Shown: piece after piece, positions 48,723 to 63,387 of the stretch
Numbering within the stretch: the first letter of the stretch is position 1
How the letters are laid out: every line of letters begins with the position of its first letter
Assembly (NCBI GenBank): GCA_050084515.1
Contig: CM114274.1
Coordinates: 4,526,001-4,590,000, forward strand
Source of the DNA: Blasia pusilla
Taxonomy: Eukaryota; Marchantiophyta; Marchantiopsida; Blasiales
Length of the DNA stretch: 64,000 bases
Reading direction: 5' to 3'
Notes under the pieces: model-generated
Told to the model about the DNA's origin: nothing
The model's database searches: none
The model's input: the letters and a program-made list of their open reading frames with translations, nothing else
Program-made: the position numbers and the translations under genes

Positions 48723-49231
48723 GGTCAGAGCTCGGCTGCCTTCGTCTGACGGCAATTACATCCAACCTCAAATAATACCACGATCTTCCTCCGCCTTCCG
48801 CACCCAATTCCGCCCAAATCTTCACGAATCTGCACCTCCAACGTCTCCCACACAAGCTCCGCGTCACCTCGTGCCGACGATTCAAGAACTACACACGACC
48901 TCTCCACAAAGCCCTCCACCTTCTTCAGATCACACCGATCTACAGACCTCGTATACTCTGCGAAGTCCCGATCGCCACTACATTCCGAAATTCGAGCACG
49001 AAGTGCCCATACTCCAATCCATTCCCAAAAAGGTCGATTACAGGTGACAGATACAACGTGAGATCCACGACGATGGATGGCCTTCGAGCCCGAACTTCCC
49101 TTCTCGACTGTACTGTACTCATTGGTGGGGTGCAGCCGGTACCATCTGAGGGTATGCACATGAAAACAAGAATCGAAACCGAATAAAAAAAGCGGATTAA
49201 AGAAAGGGGAGGGGGAAGAAAACGAGTTTTA
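48723..49231 (-). promoter_or_regulatory. CASP upstream region
   Basis: This is GC-rich, CpG-containing DNA directly before the CASP start codon and probably holds the 5' UTR and promoter. Frames on both strands (for example minus 49159-48725) end within it and look like chance. No TATA box could be assigned. Confidence 0.4.
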
Positions 49232-49326
49232 ATAAGTTCATTTTTTACTTATTAAAAAATGAACTTATGTTTTCTCTTCTCACGGGTGATCTTCACCCGT
49301 GAATAGTGCACGGGCATTACACTAGT
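49232..49326 (+). mobile_element. Helitron-type 3' terminus with stacked hairpins
   Basis: A stem CCCGTG/CACGGG (49296-49301 and 49309-49314) is followed 7 bases later by CTAG (49322-49325) and a T, the form of a plant Helitron 3' end. Just upstream lie a perfect 9-bp hairpin (49281-49289/49293-49301) and a perfect 16-bp hairpin (49232-49247/49253-49268). I could not find the matching 5' TC end, so the element's extent is unknown. Confidence 0.5.
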
Positions 49327-49574
49327 ATTAGTATTTGTAATAGTTTCTTTAACATGATCACTGGAAAAGAGGTTTATATGGGTGTCAACTTCCACCCTTG
49401 AGCGCGCCTCATAAGTTCATTGGCTCGAATATGGTCTCATTCAATTCAATGGGCCCCACTTTCTAGGAAAGTAATAGTAAAAGAGAATTGCTAGTTTGCA
49501 TGGAGTATACGGACACTATTATATTCGTAATCAGTTTGCCAGTCACGAGAGTTGCAATGTAGCCGCAAGATAGT

Positions 49575-50000
49575 GGCACTCGACTTGCAACTTTGCGAGT
49601 CCTACATTCAAAATTTGACTCACTCGCAAAAAAAGTCTTGTGACCTTTTTTGCAAATGTCTCGCAACTACTTTATGTATAATTTTGCGAGTGAGTCGCAA
49701 ATAAAATTTTGGGACTTGTTTGCGACTAAGTTGGCTAGCAATGATCCGCAAATGACTTGCAAAGCTATGAAAATGTTGCAAGTTGTTTATGAGTACATCA
49801 CGAATGTTTTGTGACTAAATTGTAATTATAATAAAAAAGAACTTCAGAGTTGCATTGCAGTTGCAACTCATTTGCAAAAACATTCATAAAGTAGTTGCAA
49901 GACATTTGCAAAAAAATTCACAAGACAACGAATAAAAGAAATTTTTATGAACTCACAAAGGATTTGCAAAATAGTTTTTGCACTCACAAATTAGTTGTTC
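49575..50000. repeat. Long imperfect inverted repeat (foldback/MITE-like)
   Basis: GCAAATGTCTCGCAACTACT near 49657 pairs with the reverse complement near 49887-49912 at 24 of 25 positions. Pairing continues outward through TCTTGTGA and TTTG(C/T)GAGT and inward through TTTTGC(G/A)A(G/A)TGAGT. The arms are roughly 49575-49770 and 49800-50000. The region is dense in TTGCAA/TTGCGA words. Confidence 0.75.
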
Positions 50001-50170
50001 TATGCTCCTATTCCACTCAGTTTGGACCACTTTTAGGTCCATTAAAACACTTTTTCAAAGAGTAGTTGACTCCCTCCAATATCTCTCATTTCTTAAGGTT
50101 TAGAGTTGGAAAAAAAAATTTACCCTCATAAGCCCAATAGATCATGGGTGAGGGTTCCTTTCATATTCTC

Positions 50171-50840
50171 ACAAGTAGTCATATATAATTGATCTACTAT
50201 AAATTATTCATTAAAATGGTCAAGACCTTTGCAAGCTTACTATCCATCACTCTAGCCTTCCCTTTTGAAATATACCTAGTTATACCCACCTTACTACTAC
50301 TCAAACGCCTGGGGTATGTCTTCCATATTAAATAAACTCTATACTCTATGACCATTTTGCAAAGGGAACGACGTCACTAGTGAATGATCTAACTACTCTT
50401 TCTTGAATAACATGAATTATTTCCTAGATAAATAAGATGTTGAGACATTCTCTCCTGCTTCTCAACACCTTATTTATCTAGGAAATAATTCATGTGAAAC
50501 CTTAAATATTCCAACAAGTAGTCATAGTCGGTCTTTTGCGAATTAGTAAGGAAAATTTGTTAAAACAAGCTTACTTTCCATAATCTTTGCATTCTCTTTT
50601 GAAACATGCTTAGTATCACCAGCACTTTTGCAGCTTTTGTGCCTTGGTTATGCTTGCAAAAATGATATTAAACCTCCATGACGCTCTTGCAAAGGGAAAA
50701 TAATATTAATAGTGATCATCTTAAAATTTTAGGTGCCTAGAAAGTAATTCATAAAGAACTCTTCCATATGCTTATAATCAAGGTTCATTACGCTCTATAC
50801 ATTTTAGCCTTCTCCTTCCATATAGACGCTTAGAGTAATA
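50171..50840. repeat. Degenerate tandem repeat, about 335-bp period
   Basis: ACAAGTAGTCATA occurs near 50178 and 50513. CAAGCTTACT(A/T)TCCAT occurs near 50232 and 50568, followed in both by a similar TTTTGAAA(T/C)AT segment. The perfect-looking hairpin at 50410-50495 sits at the junction of the two units. Confidence 0.7.
50410..50495. repeat. Near-perfect hairpin, 36-bp arms
   Basis: Arms 50410-50445 and 50460-50495 are complementary at 35 of 36 positions, with a 14-nt loop. If transcribed from either strand it would fold into one long stem. Arms this well preserved imply a recent origin or constraint. Confidence 0.95.
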
Positions 50841-51330
50841 TTGGAAAGTCACCATAAATTTTTTCACAAATCGAAACTTTCATACTTGGTGCTAGATATT
50901 AGAATGAACTCCCGGCCTTCATCCTATATTGGAAATTACACTAAGATATCTGTGTTGAATACCAATTAACACCATAAAAGCCAATATTGATATAAAAAAT
51001 AAATGCATAATTGCAATGAAATGATACCAGAATAAATGAAAAAATTTATAAGGAAATAAGATGGCAAAAGTATTTACAATACACCCAAAGCACAATGCAC
51101 ACGATCGTCGCATGGGTTTATGCAAGATATAGGGTTTGGATATATATCAAAACCATTGCAAAATAGAGTCAACTTTTTTTGTGAGTCTATACCTTGAGGC
51201 ATTACTTCGTGGTAGTACTCAACATCATGAGAAAATCCTCATCTATATTTTTTGAGTAAAATTTGAGGAATTTATTTCCTTCCTCCCTCAAATTGGCCAT
51301 AAATTTATTTCTAGGATGGAATTTTTATCA

Positions 51331-53808
<2,478 letters not shown>

Positions 53809-55939
53809 TAAACTTTATGGTTTCATAGCATCCAACAATGACCTCGGTATTGGAATCACACGCTTTCCATATTTCTCAATCAAAAACTCCATGTACCAAA
53901 ATACGGCGTGCACATGGGGAGGGGGAACAAAGTTTTGTAAGCCCTCTCAAATTTAAAACCTAAACAATCCTTACGGAATTCGTTTCATCCAAAGGAAATT
54001 ACTTTTTGAAATAGATGGAAATGATAACTTGAGGAGGTACCGATTTCTCAAGTGGGTGAAAGCATTTCCCTGGCCAGATGTTGAGATCCTCAAGGCTATA
54101 CATATTATAGTTATGAACCCATGTTGGTCATGCGGGTGGTAACACAATTAATGACCAACGTATGTTGTCAAGCTAAGGAAGTCTACAACTCCATTGAGGA
54201 AGAGAGAAGCCACAAGCTCATTGGACTATTGCAATGGATGTGGATTATAGTTCACTCTTGTTAGTAAAGCAAAGTATGCACCGATACATATTACTTATGG
54301 ATGGTACTTGCATTGTTCTATCCATGTTTGTCATGTCACTTGTTACTAGAAAGGAAAGATGTTGGACTAGATGATAGTAATGGATGATATTTGCATTCGG
54401 CAATGTATCCTCATAATGTCCCAAAGCTGATTCAAAGACAACAAGAGTTCACAATCTTTTTGCGATAAACGCAACATGTATGTGTAAATAGTAGTTGTTA
54501 TGATGTTTTAATTGCCCACATCGAAGGATGATATTAGGACGAAAAGGGCCGAGAGGTTTCTTCATCCTCTCACAAAGTTGGCGCTGCCCATACTCAGATT
54601 CTATATTGAATTTTAATCATGCTATAGTAGCTTTGTGATATTTTTCCATTTGGGTTGTGGCAAATTGCTAATTTCCAAATTCGTATCCATTGTGAACTCT
54701 TAGTGTTGGAATCAGGCAGAGAAGCCTCAAAACAGATTTCATGGGCATTCTCAAAGTACTTGGGCAATTCAAAAAGTTGCTACCAATACCATGTCTTCCC
54801 AGTGCATATGGGAAGACATGTTCGTTGAAGCCAAGCATTCTTGTCATAAAATCTAATTAGTGGAAGATGTCATCACTAGAACTTCAAATAGGAAGTGTTT
54901 CTAGAGAACGTGACTGAAGGCACTACCAATTAGTAGACTGTACTTGAATGAGCCCGCTAGTACACTCTAATTGATTCTTCCTAGCACACATCTATAAACA
55001 CTTTTCTTGTATACCTGGACTTCATTAATTTTACACAAGGAGAGACCAAATCCCAGGCTAGGTTACTACATCATACACACACATTCCGCCTCCCCACCTG
55101 AATATTTATAACAACTCCATGGTGTGAAATAAAGGAATGAATCAGGTCAAGAATCCCAATAAATGAATTGAGAACGAATCTGTAGGGAAAATAGCTCAAG
55201 ATTGGATAGACTTCCAGAGCATGGCAAAGTTCAAAATTCCACGATGCTTGGTCCTGCCAAAAGGCTTCGGCACGCCACACTAGTTGGTAGGCATCAAGTC
55301 TCATTTGTAACTTAGGAGTATGAATCATCCAGAGGAGCACTCTAATATTTCTCGATGCTTATATTAATTTCAGGTAAGAATGCAACCGAGTCTACTCGGT
55401 CAGGTATTATTTTAAATACCAAAAATCAGTATCAATGAAGACAACAATATAAATCTACCTCCAAAGAGAAGTGTTAAGTAGTAGCAATAGAGAATCACAT
55501 CAAGGAGCAGATAGGATAGTGCCCGGTAGCAAAATTTTGTCTCCTGAAACTCAAGCTGCACGCTGCAACACTTGAATGCTTTGCAACTGTAGCCAGGCTG
55601 TCATCTGTCTGAGTCCCTCACTTCATGACATATGGCAGCTGTTGTCCATGCCGGCAAGAGCTGAAAAATAACAAAAATGTATCTTCATAGCTCTTGTATA
55701 GGAGGTGTGGGCATCTTCAAGACCAACCTCCTCAACTCATATTCTGATGTACACACTTATCCGAATGGCTTGCAGCAATAACAAAATGCTCACCACGACC
55801 TTGTAGTGAAAACAGTTCTGGTGTTCAACAAGTTGCAGAGAAAGCAACACCACTGAGGTCGAGGAATGCCATAAAACATAACAATGAAGCCACTGCCGTG
55901 GTTTTATGCTGATCATAGTTTTATGCCAACGGCACTCAC
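53809..55939. other. Intergenic; no gene seen
   Basis: A minus frame at 55340-55071 (89 aa) is not recognised. The last 300-400 bp probably include the NDT 3' UTR. Confidence 0.5.
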
Positions 55940-58900
55940 TTATGTAACTCTCCGATCTGCATTCCAAGAGTCTTTCCGTGATAATGACACAGAGTTCAAT
56001 TTTGGGGATCCTCTAGGTGACTTGAAGTGACTTTCATCTCCAGCTTGGGAATTGCTAGGGCTATGCTCAGGGGTCTCTACCATAGCTTCTGCGACAGAGT
56101 CATGTTTTGGAGGAAAAGTTGCCTGTAAATGTCTCAATATAATTTCAAAGCTCGTGAAGGTGATCACTGCAGCAGGCGTGGTCCTCATTAGATTTGTTGC
56201 ACATCCCCGATAGAAACCAGCCACTCCTTCTTCGGCAGCAATTTTCTTGATACAATCAATAACTCCGGAATATCTCATCTGCACTAACTTTGAGTGCCCT
56301 TGTTCTTGCAGCCTGGATCGAACCACCTGTAATAAGAACCACTCACTTGATTCAAAACATCTAGGTAAAACCAAGACACTGAATGCGTGTGCACCACAAC
56401 CACAATGACCAGAGAAGGGGTCTCCAGGGAACATGCTTAGGGCGCAGAAATTCCTGCCCAGAAAATGGGGACCTCTCCATTCCCACACATTCATGCTTCC
56501 ATGGAGAATCAAGGTACTGTTCTGAGAGATTTGCCCTGATGATATAAAAACACACAAACTAGTACTCATAACTCCTCAAGTAGGAAGTACATAGGCAACA
56601 AAGTATTGCAATACATTTGGACTGCCTAAATTTATGTTGAAGCTAAAAAAACAGTTGGAATCTTCTCATTTCCTCAATTGACAACTAAAACAAAATCCAC
56701 TCCAGTCAAATCTCTGGTACCACTGTAAAATATCACAACTCCATACTCGCAAATAGATCTATTTCCGATGGGAGGGGAATCAGAAAGAATCAGACCTCAT
56801 GAGGATATGTGAGAGTTGATGCTATAATCTTTGATATGGAGGAAGCAATTGCGACATCACCAGAACTGAGCTTGTCAACAGTCGTTCCAGCTGCAATATG
56901 CCATTATATTTGTCCTTCAATTTTTTTAATAAGCAGACTAAGATTGACTCTCCAATTAGCAGCACAAACAGACAATGATTAATGGTTCAGAGACATTCAT
57001 GGATATTTTGTAGTGTTTGCAAAAGAACTTGGAGGTAGTACTTAGTGGTTGATAACAAACGACTTTTCACCTAATAGCTGTCCGTCTTTCAGTTCAACCA
57101 CTCAACATGACTCCACTTTCAGTAACAGCTCAAAGAGAAAAGGCTTGGTGTGAACCAGGGTATGGAGAAAGTACCTTTGTCCGCTAAGTAGCTCTTCATC
57201 GTTTCATACACAGGAAATTGAATTGCTACATGGCTAATTCCTGCCAAGGCTGGTACAAGTCCGCTGGAAGCAATCACCAACAAGACTATGTCATTGATCA
57301 CATGTCCAAGAACATCCAATCATACATGGATGTTAAAAAGTCAGTAATTTTGAAGCCTTCAATGCTAGTTGGTATCCTTGCTGGTGAGGACGCACCAAAG
57401 TGTAGGATTACACTTTGGTGTGTCCTCACAGAACAAATTCCCCAGATGCCATGCATATTTTCGATTGAGAATTACAGTTTCATTTTGCATAATACTGTAT
57501 GTGATATATTGACCCAAGAACTGAACCACCAAGCTGTGTTAACCAAAGACAACCAAGACAAGGCATATACAAATGCACCCAAATTTATCAGAATTTTCTC
57601 TTACTGCACCACGACATTTGACAGTCAGTTTAATAAGGCACGCACATCCCTTTTCCAACACCTCACCTATATAGCCCTTTAATGCCCTCCTCTCTAGCAA
57701 TTCGGCGCAGAGCTGAGAAGGTATTGGTGTATGGGACCAAGTCTGGTCTCAGTCGCTGCGTCTGCACACATCAAGTTTACAAGTTATGAAATAGGCTACC
57801 TTCAACAGTAGGGGATATCATGTCTTCCATAAATATTCAACAGCATGTACTTGATCAGAATAATGCTTCTCCAGGAACACTGAGTTCATACTGCCATTAC
57901 AAGTCAGTCACATTGGCATGGACTGAATTTTAAGAATTGAGCATTCAGGAAGTGTAACCAAGATTTGATTTTCAAGTGAAAAGAAAGATGAGCACATCTA
58001 CCACTAGGACTACCATGGCACTCTTTACCTGAAGGCGAGTCTTCACAACCCACAAGGGATTTGTCGCCAAAATTGTGGCACCTCCAGCACCGGCAGCTGC
58101 CAGGACATTTCGACCAAGAGATAGACTGTGGTTTTTTGACTGGTGCCCAGAAGCTGTTGTACATACACAATCACCATGAAAGTAAACATAAGAGTATGTG
58201 TGCCAATCATATCACCAGATGACCATCACGGCTCTCGCAGACCCAACCCCCAGAATTGTCATAACTAACAGCACAAAGACGTAGAGGAGTACCTTGCATG
58301 GCCACAATATGATCATAAAGAATATCAACAGCACCAAAACTCCATTCACAACAAGAGAAAGGATCTTCAACAGTACAGGGTAAGCAAGGTGGTGGCGATC
58401 GTGCAAATCCACCAGCCTGGAAAGTTTGAAGGTTTGCAAAATGGAATTACTGACACCAATCCAGCCAACCAAAACTGGGAAGCTTTCTCGAGAATAGTTA
58501 ACATAAAAGTAAAAACCACCTACAAGAAACTCTCCTTCACGGACACTGCCCATTTGCTGACCAGAGCACAATGCACATACTTTACACACAAATCTGTTGC
58601 GTAGAAAGCTGAGTTTATGAGGAGATTTAGAGTATTTTTCATAACCAGCCACTGCATCTAGAGCTCCAGAACTTACAATCATCTGTGCGCAAGAGCCTTT
58701 TCAGCTGCTCGTAAACTGTGAAGTAGACCTACACAAAGTTTCCAACTGTCATATTGATCAGCTGAAGGATGCAACTGTGAAGTGGATACCAATCTGAGAG
58801 ATGGAATGCACCATGATCCCAAATAGAAAAGTATTTTAATGCTATGCAAAAGTTGTCTTGTGTCAAAGGTGATGCATGTAGGAAAGGATGGGAGAAAGGT

Positions 58901-60773
58901 GCCTACCGCCCAATTTGGTAGAAGCGCAACCATTGTGGGAGACAATCCCCGGTAAAGACCTCGGACACCTTCCTCTCTGAAGATCTTCCCCAAACTTCCT
59001 GCAATGATGCCACCTACATACCCCCACCAACACCTACTTCAGTGAATTTGCTACTAGTTCAATATACAAAGCAAAGTGCCTGTCAGCCATGGTACCTGAG
59101 ATACAACACTCTGCTAACATAGATGAGCTATTATCTGGCATAAATCTAACCAATACGTTTTGATCGAACTGTCAGAGGAGATTTTGAGCTTTCTGACTTC
59201 GGTACTTTTAAGATGGAAGCAAACCTCACCCTTAAGTGCAGCGGCACCATGTGCAGGGATCCTGTGGACCTGAAGACGGGTTTTGACGACATCAAGAGGA
59301 CAGACAAATGTTGCAGCAATTGCACCTGCAACAAGAGAAAAATATATGTAAATAAATGTTACTCTCATGACAAGCATATCAACAAAATTATTGAGTTATA
59401 AAATTAATCAAATCCTATGGAGGCAAAAACACATGTTTGCTGCATGTCAGCTTTGGTATTCCGTAATGAAATGCCTGAAATCTCCCATGAAATAAATTTC
59501 AGAGAACTTCTGCAAGATAGTTACAGGGGCATGTGAAACCATGAAGACATTGATGGAAATGAAGACAAAGCTGTTTGTATTCTTACAAGTAAAAACTAAA
59601 GAAAGAAGACATTTATTGTGCTTAGCACTGCTCTTATAATGATATCAGTGCAACTATCATACTTTCTTTTCTAGAGAACCTCTCTATCAACATTTTCAAT
59701 GACCACAGCATGGTCACTGCAAATTTCCACATTTAGCGTTCAGAAGCTCGATCTAACATTAGCAGTTGAGGCAAAGACGAGTCACAGTACACTGGTAACT
59801 ATTACTGGTGGGTTTGACATTTCCACCAGGACTGTGACCTCTGTTTCGAATGAAGAAAAAATTTCTATCTAGTGGACACTGCGCAGTACCCACGAACCCA
59901 GAAAAAAAAAGCTTTCCAGCACTTCTCTTTCCACTTCAGAGCTAAAATCGTCAATGGCATTTGTCACAGACTAGTTCACAGTCGAACAAGCTCCCACACT
60001 TTTTTGGCAACAGGCATTCTGTATACTCACACCGACAAGACCTGGAACTGCCTACAACACCCGAACTGGCCTGTCAAAGAGCCCAAGTGTCTGACCTCAA
60101 GACCTCCTTCGAGAGCAGTCACTCGCGGATGCTTCACCGTGAATTGACGATTGGGACGAACTAGCTGAACTAAAATTACGGACGATGTCTGAAGAACAAC
60201 TCCCATTCATTCCGTTCCACAATTTTCTAAACCAACGTGCCTAGTCATTGGCCGTTTACACGGCTACCTCGGACCCGCCATGTCCATAATATAAATTGCT
60301 GAAGAGGAACAATAAAGCTAAAATACTGCGCAAGGTCCACAATGCTGCTTTGCACATCAATTCAGACTCAAAAAAGCCTCATCAACTTTTAGGCTACGTT
60401 TTATCCACTGAAATGGCGGGGGACAAAATACGTCGGTCATTGCTGGCACGAGGCATCGAGGTACGAAGTGATTCAGCAAGGTCATCTTCCTTGGTTTTCT
60501 GTAACAACCTGATCAAGGCACAGCCCATAATTATGTAGGTCTCCTTAAATTATCTGCTGCTTGTTAAAAAATTCGGCCTCTGCTGTCCCTCATATCGAAA
60601 ATTCGTTTCTTCCACTCCGAGGAATGGAAAATTCTCTGGTCAACGATCGTAGAAGGGATTTTACCCTAAGAAATATTATGTGAGATGAAAAACTCACCGG
60701 CCCCGGCTCCCGCAGCAGCGTTAAACAGCTTGGAACGCTGCTCTTCAGGCATCTTTTCAATCCACCGTCTCAT
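55940..60773 (-). CDS. NDT: NAD+ carrier of mitochondrion/plastid (SLC25, NDT type), 9 exons
   Basis: Exons, 5' to 3': 60773-60698, 59325-59230, 59013-58907, 58728-58677, 58153-58029, 57761-57667, 57263-57175, 56890-56796 and 56326-55940. All use GT-AG and keep frame, giving 373 aa. The start is the first Met after an in-frame TAG. The three signatures are PLDVVK (35-40), PLWVVK (143-148) and PHEVVR (243-248). Trp in place of the acidic residue in the second is characteristic of the NAD+/folate/pyrimidine carriers. [20 protein letters not shown] and [19 protein letters not shown] match plant NDT1/NDT2, which exchange NAD+ for adenine nucleotides. The length and the Ser/Pro-rich tail (316-373) resemble NDT2 more than NDT1. 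I infer, but cannot prove, a mitochondrial location. Confidence 0.95.
57386..57427. repeat. Intronic hairpin, 19-bp arms
   Basis: Arms 57386-57404 and 57409-57427 pair at 18 of 19 positions with a 4-nt loop (GGAT). It lies in the NDT intron between exons 6 and 7. Confidence 0.93.
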
Positions 60774-62803
60774 GTGCCGCTGCACCAATCCTCGTACTTC
60801 CTAAGCCCTAACATAAGCTTGTAGCCATTCAGACGAGAGGAGTTCCGCCTTCACTTTGATCGCAGATGTTCCACCAATCTCAACAGTCTTCTTCGGACCT
60901 TGAGCAAGCCAGAACAGTAGTATTCATTACTCCAAAACTCCGCATATTTCTCCCCAACCGCCGACTAGCTCGCCACCACCGTGGTCCCCCGATCCTGAAT
61001 CCCCTTCATCGCCTCCCGATCAAATACTAAAATCCTCCGACGAATCTCCAACAAAACACCACTTCAGAAAATCAACTCCCACTCCAGCCCGGTAACCACT
61101 TCCTCTTCCAATAGCTCAGAGGTTCCGCGACCACCCCATCCTCCTCCTTCCCTTCTCACTTCCTCAAATTCGTCACCTTCCTGAGAATTCTCCCCTTCCA
61201 ACCACCGATTTCGACTCTTCGCAATTTCCCCCCACGAGTGGACCACATCCGCGACGATTTCCGATTCCCCCTTTCCACACCAATTCCGTCACGCAGCGTT
61301 CCACCCCAGCGACCACAGTACGGCAGAGCAGAGCAGGTCACGACGCATCGGAAGCACAGCCCGGCACCATAGCTTACGCGCTCTGTTCTCCTCTGTTCTC
61401 GAGTCCCTGCTTCTCGCTCTCCCCACCCGCGACCCTCGCACTGAGGAGGACGACGGAAAGACAGACGGGAGAACACAATTACCGTCCACTCTCGCCGACG
61501 GCGTATAGTCGCATCCCAACGCGTGCGCGCGAAACACCGTCAGTTCTTAGACGGAGACGACCCACCGTCACAATGGCGAGTAACGGAACTCCTCGCACAC
61601 ATACGACAATAAATAACGACAGTGCGCTATTGCTTGGATCCGAAATTAGTACTAACACGATTGCTAAACAGTCCACCAGATCCCAGAGCCTGCTAATACG
61701 ACACTAATGATTCTACGGACCTGCCTATACAGACAGGCAGAATATAACGGAATATATAATAGCAGATTGCGGCTCGGGTTATTTGGAGACCAGAATCTGG
61801 AGGACGGGGGAAGGATTTCTTCCCAACGGGAAAAAATCTGTTCAGATGGAGTTCCGGAACAAAATAATATTCTTTTAGAGTTAATAATTCGGGAAAACGT
61901 TCTGTACCACGGAAACTAGCTTTACTCGTGTATGGAATATACATAATTAATTGAATTAATTCTAGTGACCAAGACGTACCATCCATAATTATCATACAAA
62001 TTGAGTTTACTCTATATTATAATTCGCGGAGGGGTTTATTCTAGGACTCTGAAATGATGACTATTTAGACACTGGGCGTTCGCACTTACTAGTTGTTATT
62101 CGCCGGTGAAAGGCATCCGAACTCCGAATTGTATGACACATTTCAAAAAGGAGAAGATGACTCATAAAGGCACGTGTTCTCAAGAGGTGTGAAACCTCTA
62201 TTAATGCACTCTTCGATAATAATATATAGTGCATGGTGTCCACCTTTTTGAGAGTGGGCAAGAAGTTAATTATCAAATTCGTGTAATGAACAAAAGAATC
62301 TATATTATTCTTCGAGGAACGTCTTTCGAATCGTAGACACCTTGAGCATTCACCACGTGTCTTTTTTACTCACGAATGTATGTTTTTTACGTGGCATCTA
62401 TATCTATCATATGAAATAATTTTTTAATAATTTCTTTTAGACATCGGACGTTTAGGGTTACAAGGATCGTGCAATGCATGATCCCTCGCGGGTCCTAACT
62501 AATAGATTAAATGGAGGGAAAAAATCACGAAAATTTTTAAGGGCCGTAATAAGAAAAATCAAAATCCATTTTGGGGATGTGATTAAGGATGGAAAATAAT
62601 TCATATGGAATTTCAATTTGGCTTCAAAAATTTCCCATTTTTAATGGTTTTTAACTAATATAGTAGTATTACAATAATAAGTAGTAACCCCAAATGGATA
62701 ATCAAACTCCTCCAATAATAAGTGACTTGCCAAATTACATTAATCCACTAAAACATAGTTTTAAAGATACTCCTGAAATATGAAGCTCACACATTCCTCT
62801 TGA
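60774..62803. other. NDT upstream region, then AT-rich DNA
   Basis: The stretch 60774-61600 is GC-rich with chance frames (for example minus 61476-61156) and probably includes the NDT promoter and 5' UTR. From 61700 to 62800 the DNA becomes AT-rich and I see no gene. Confidence 0.45.
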
Positions 62804-63387
62804 CTAAGTGTGTTTGAGTCGTAACCTTATCTTATGAGCAAATCCTCTCCCTCTCCCAAGCCTATGCAAACTCATCCAAAACTTAGAGATGAAATTGATG
62901 TCTTGATTAGAAACTTGCTCGCTCGGTAAGTCGTAATGTTGAGAGATATTATCAAAGAAAATATGAGCAACCTTCAACACCATTACTGTATTTGGGGTCT
63001 TAATGATAAATCCCATCTTACTTAATTGGTCAATCACTACCATGATCAAATTGAACCTATTCAAAATCAAGTAATCCAAAAATGAATTCTATAGCAACAC
63101 TTTCCCAGGGTCAGCTTGGAATTGGCAAAGGTTGAAGAAGCCTTGACGTCTTGCCAAAATTTCCTAGATTCCTCTAGTAAAACCAAATATGATTGGACAT
63201 ATGTGATGGTATCCTTGTCTTGAGATAGCCAATAGACATACTTCTTGAGAATCTCCAAAGTCGTTATTTGATATGGATGACCAACACAAGGCACTTTGTG
63301 ATGAACCTTAAGAACCTTGGTTCTCAAACTCTCAAGAGCATATACATACATCTTTACTTCCATTTCAAAACACCCTCTTCGTTGCAA
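62804..63387 (-). pseudogene. Gypsy retrotransposon integrase fragment
   Basis: The frame 63387-63067 resembles the integrase zinc-binding domain (VLKVHHKVPCVGHPYQ, then YVYWLSQDKDTITYV). The C-x2-C that should follow reads YLVL, so two ligands are lost. The frame 63079-62804 carries the start of the catalytic core (NLIMVVIDQLSKMGFI, VSNQDINFISKFW) with both Asp residues present. A frame change separates the two. The fragment ends exactly where dispersed repeat A begins. Confidence 0.88.

Larger units (their letters stand above)
49327..51330. other. AT-rich intergenic DNA with foldback structures
   Basis: No gene is seen. The notable structures are listed separately at 49575-50000 and 50171-50840. 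Confidence 0.5.

Noticed and set aside
48643-48885. 80-aa minus frame overlapping CASP exon 1
   Set aside because: It is in a different frame from the exon that joins in phase to FDLEREK. It is a shadow.
57218-57682. 154-aa plus-strand frame within NDT
   Set aside because: It is antisense to exon 7 and the intron, with no domain.
61064-61676. Minus frames upstream of NDT
   Set aside because: They lie in the probable promoter/5' UTR. They are Arg/Gly/Glu rich and overlap each other in several frames.
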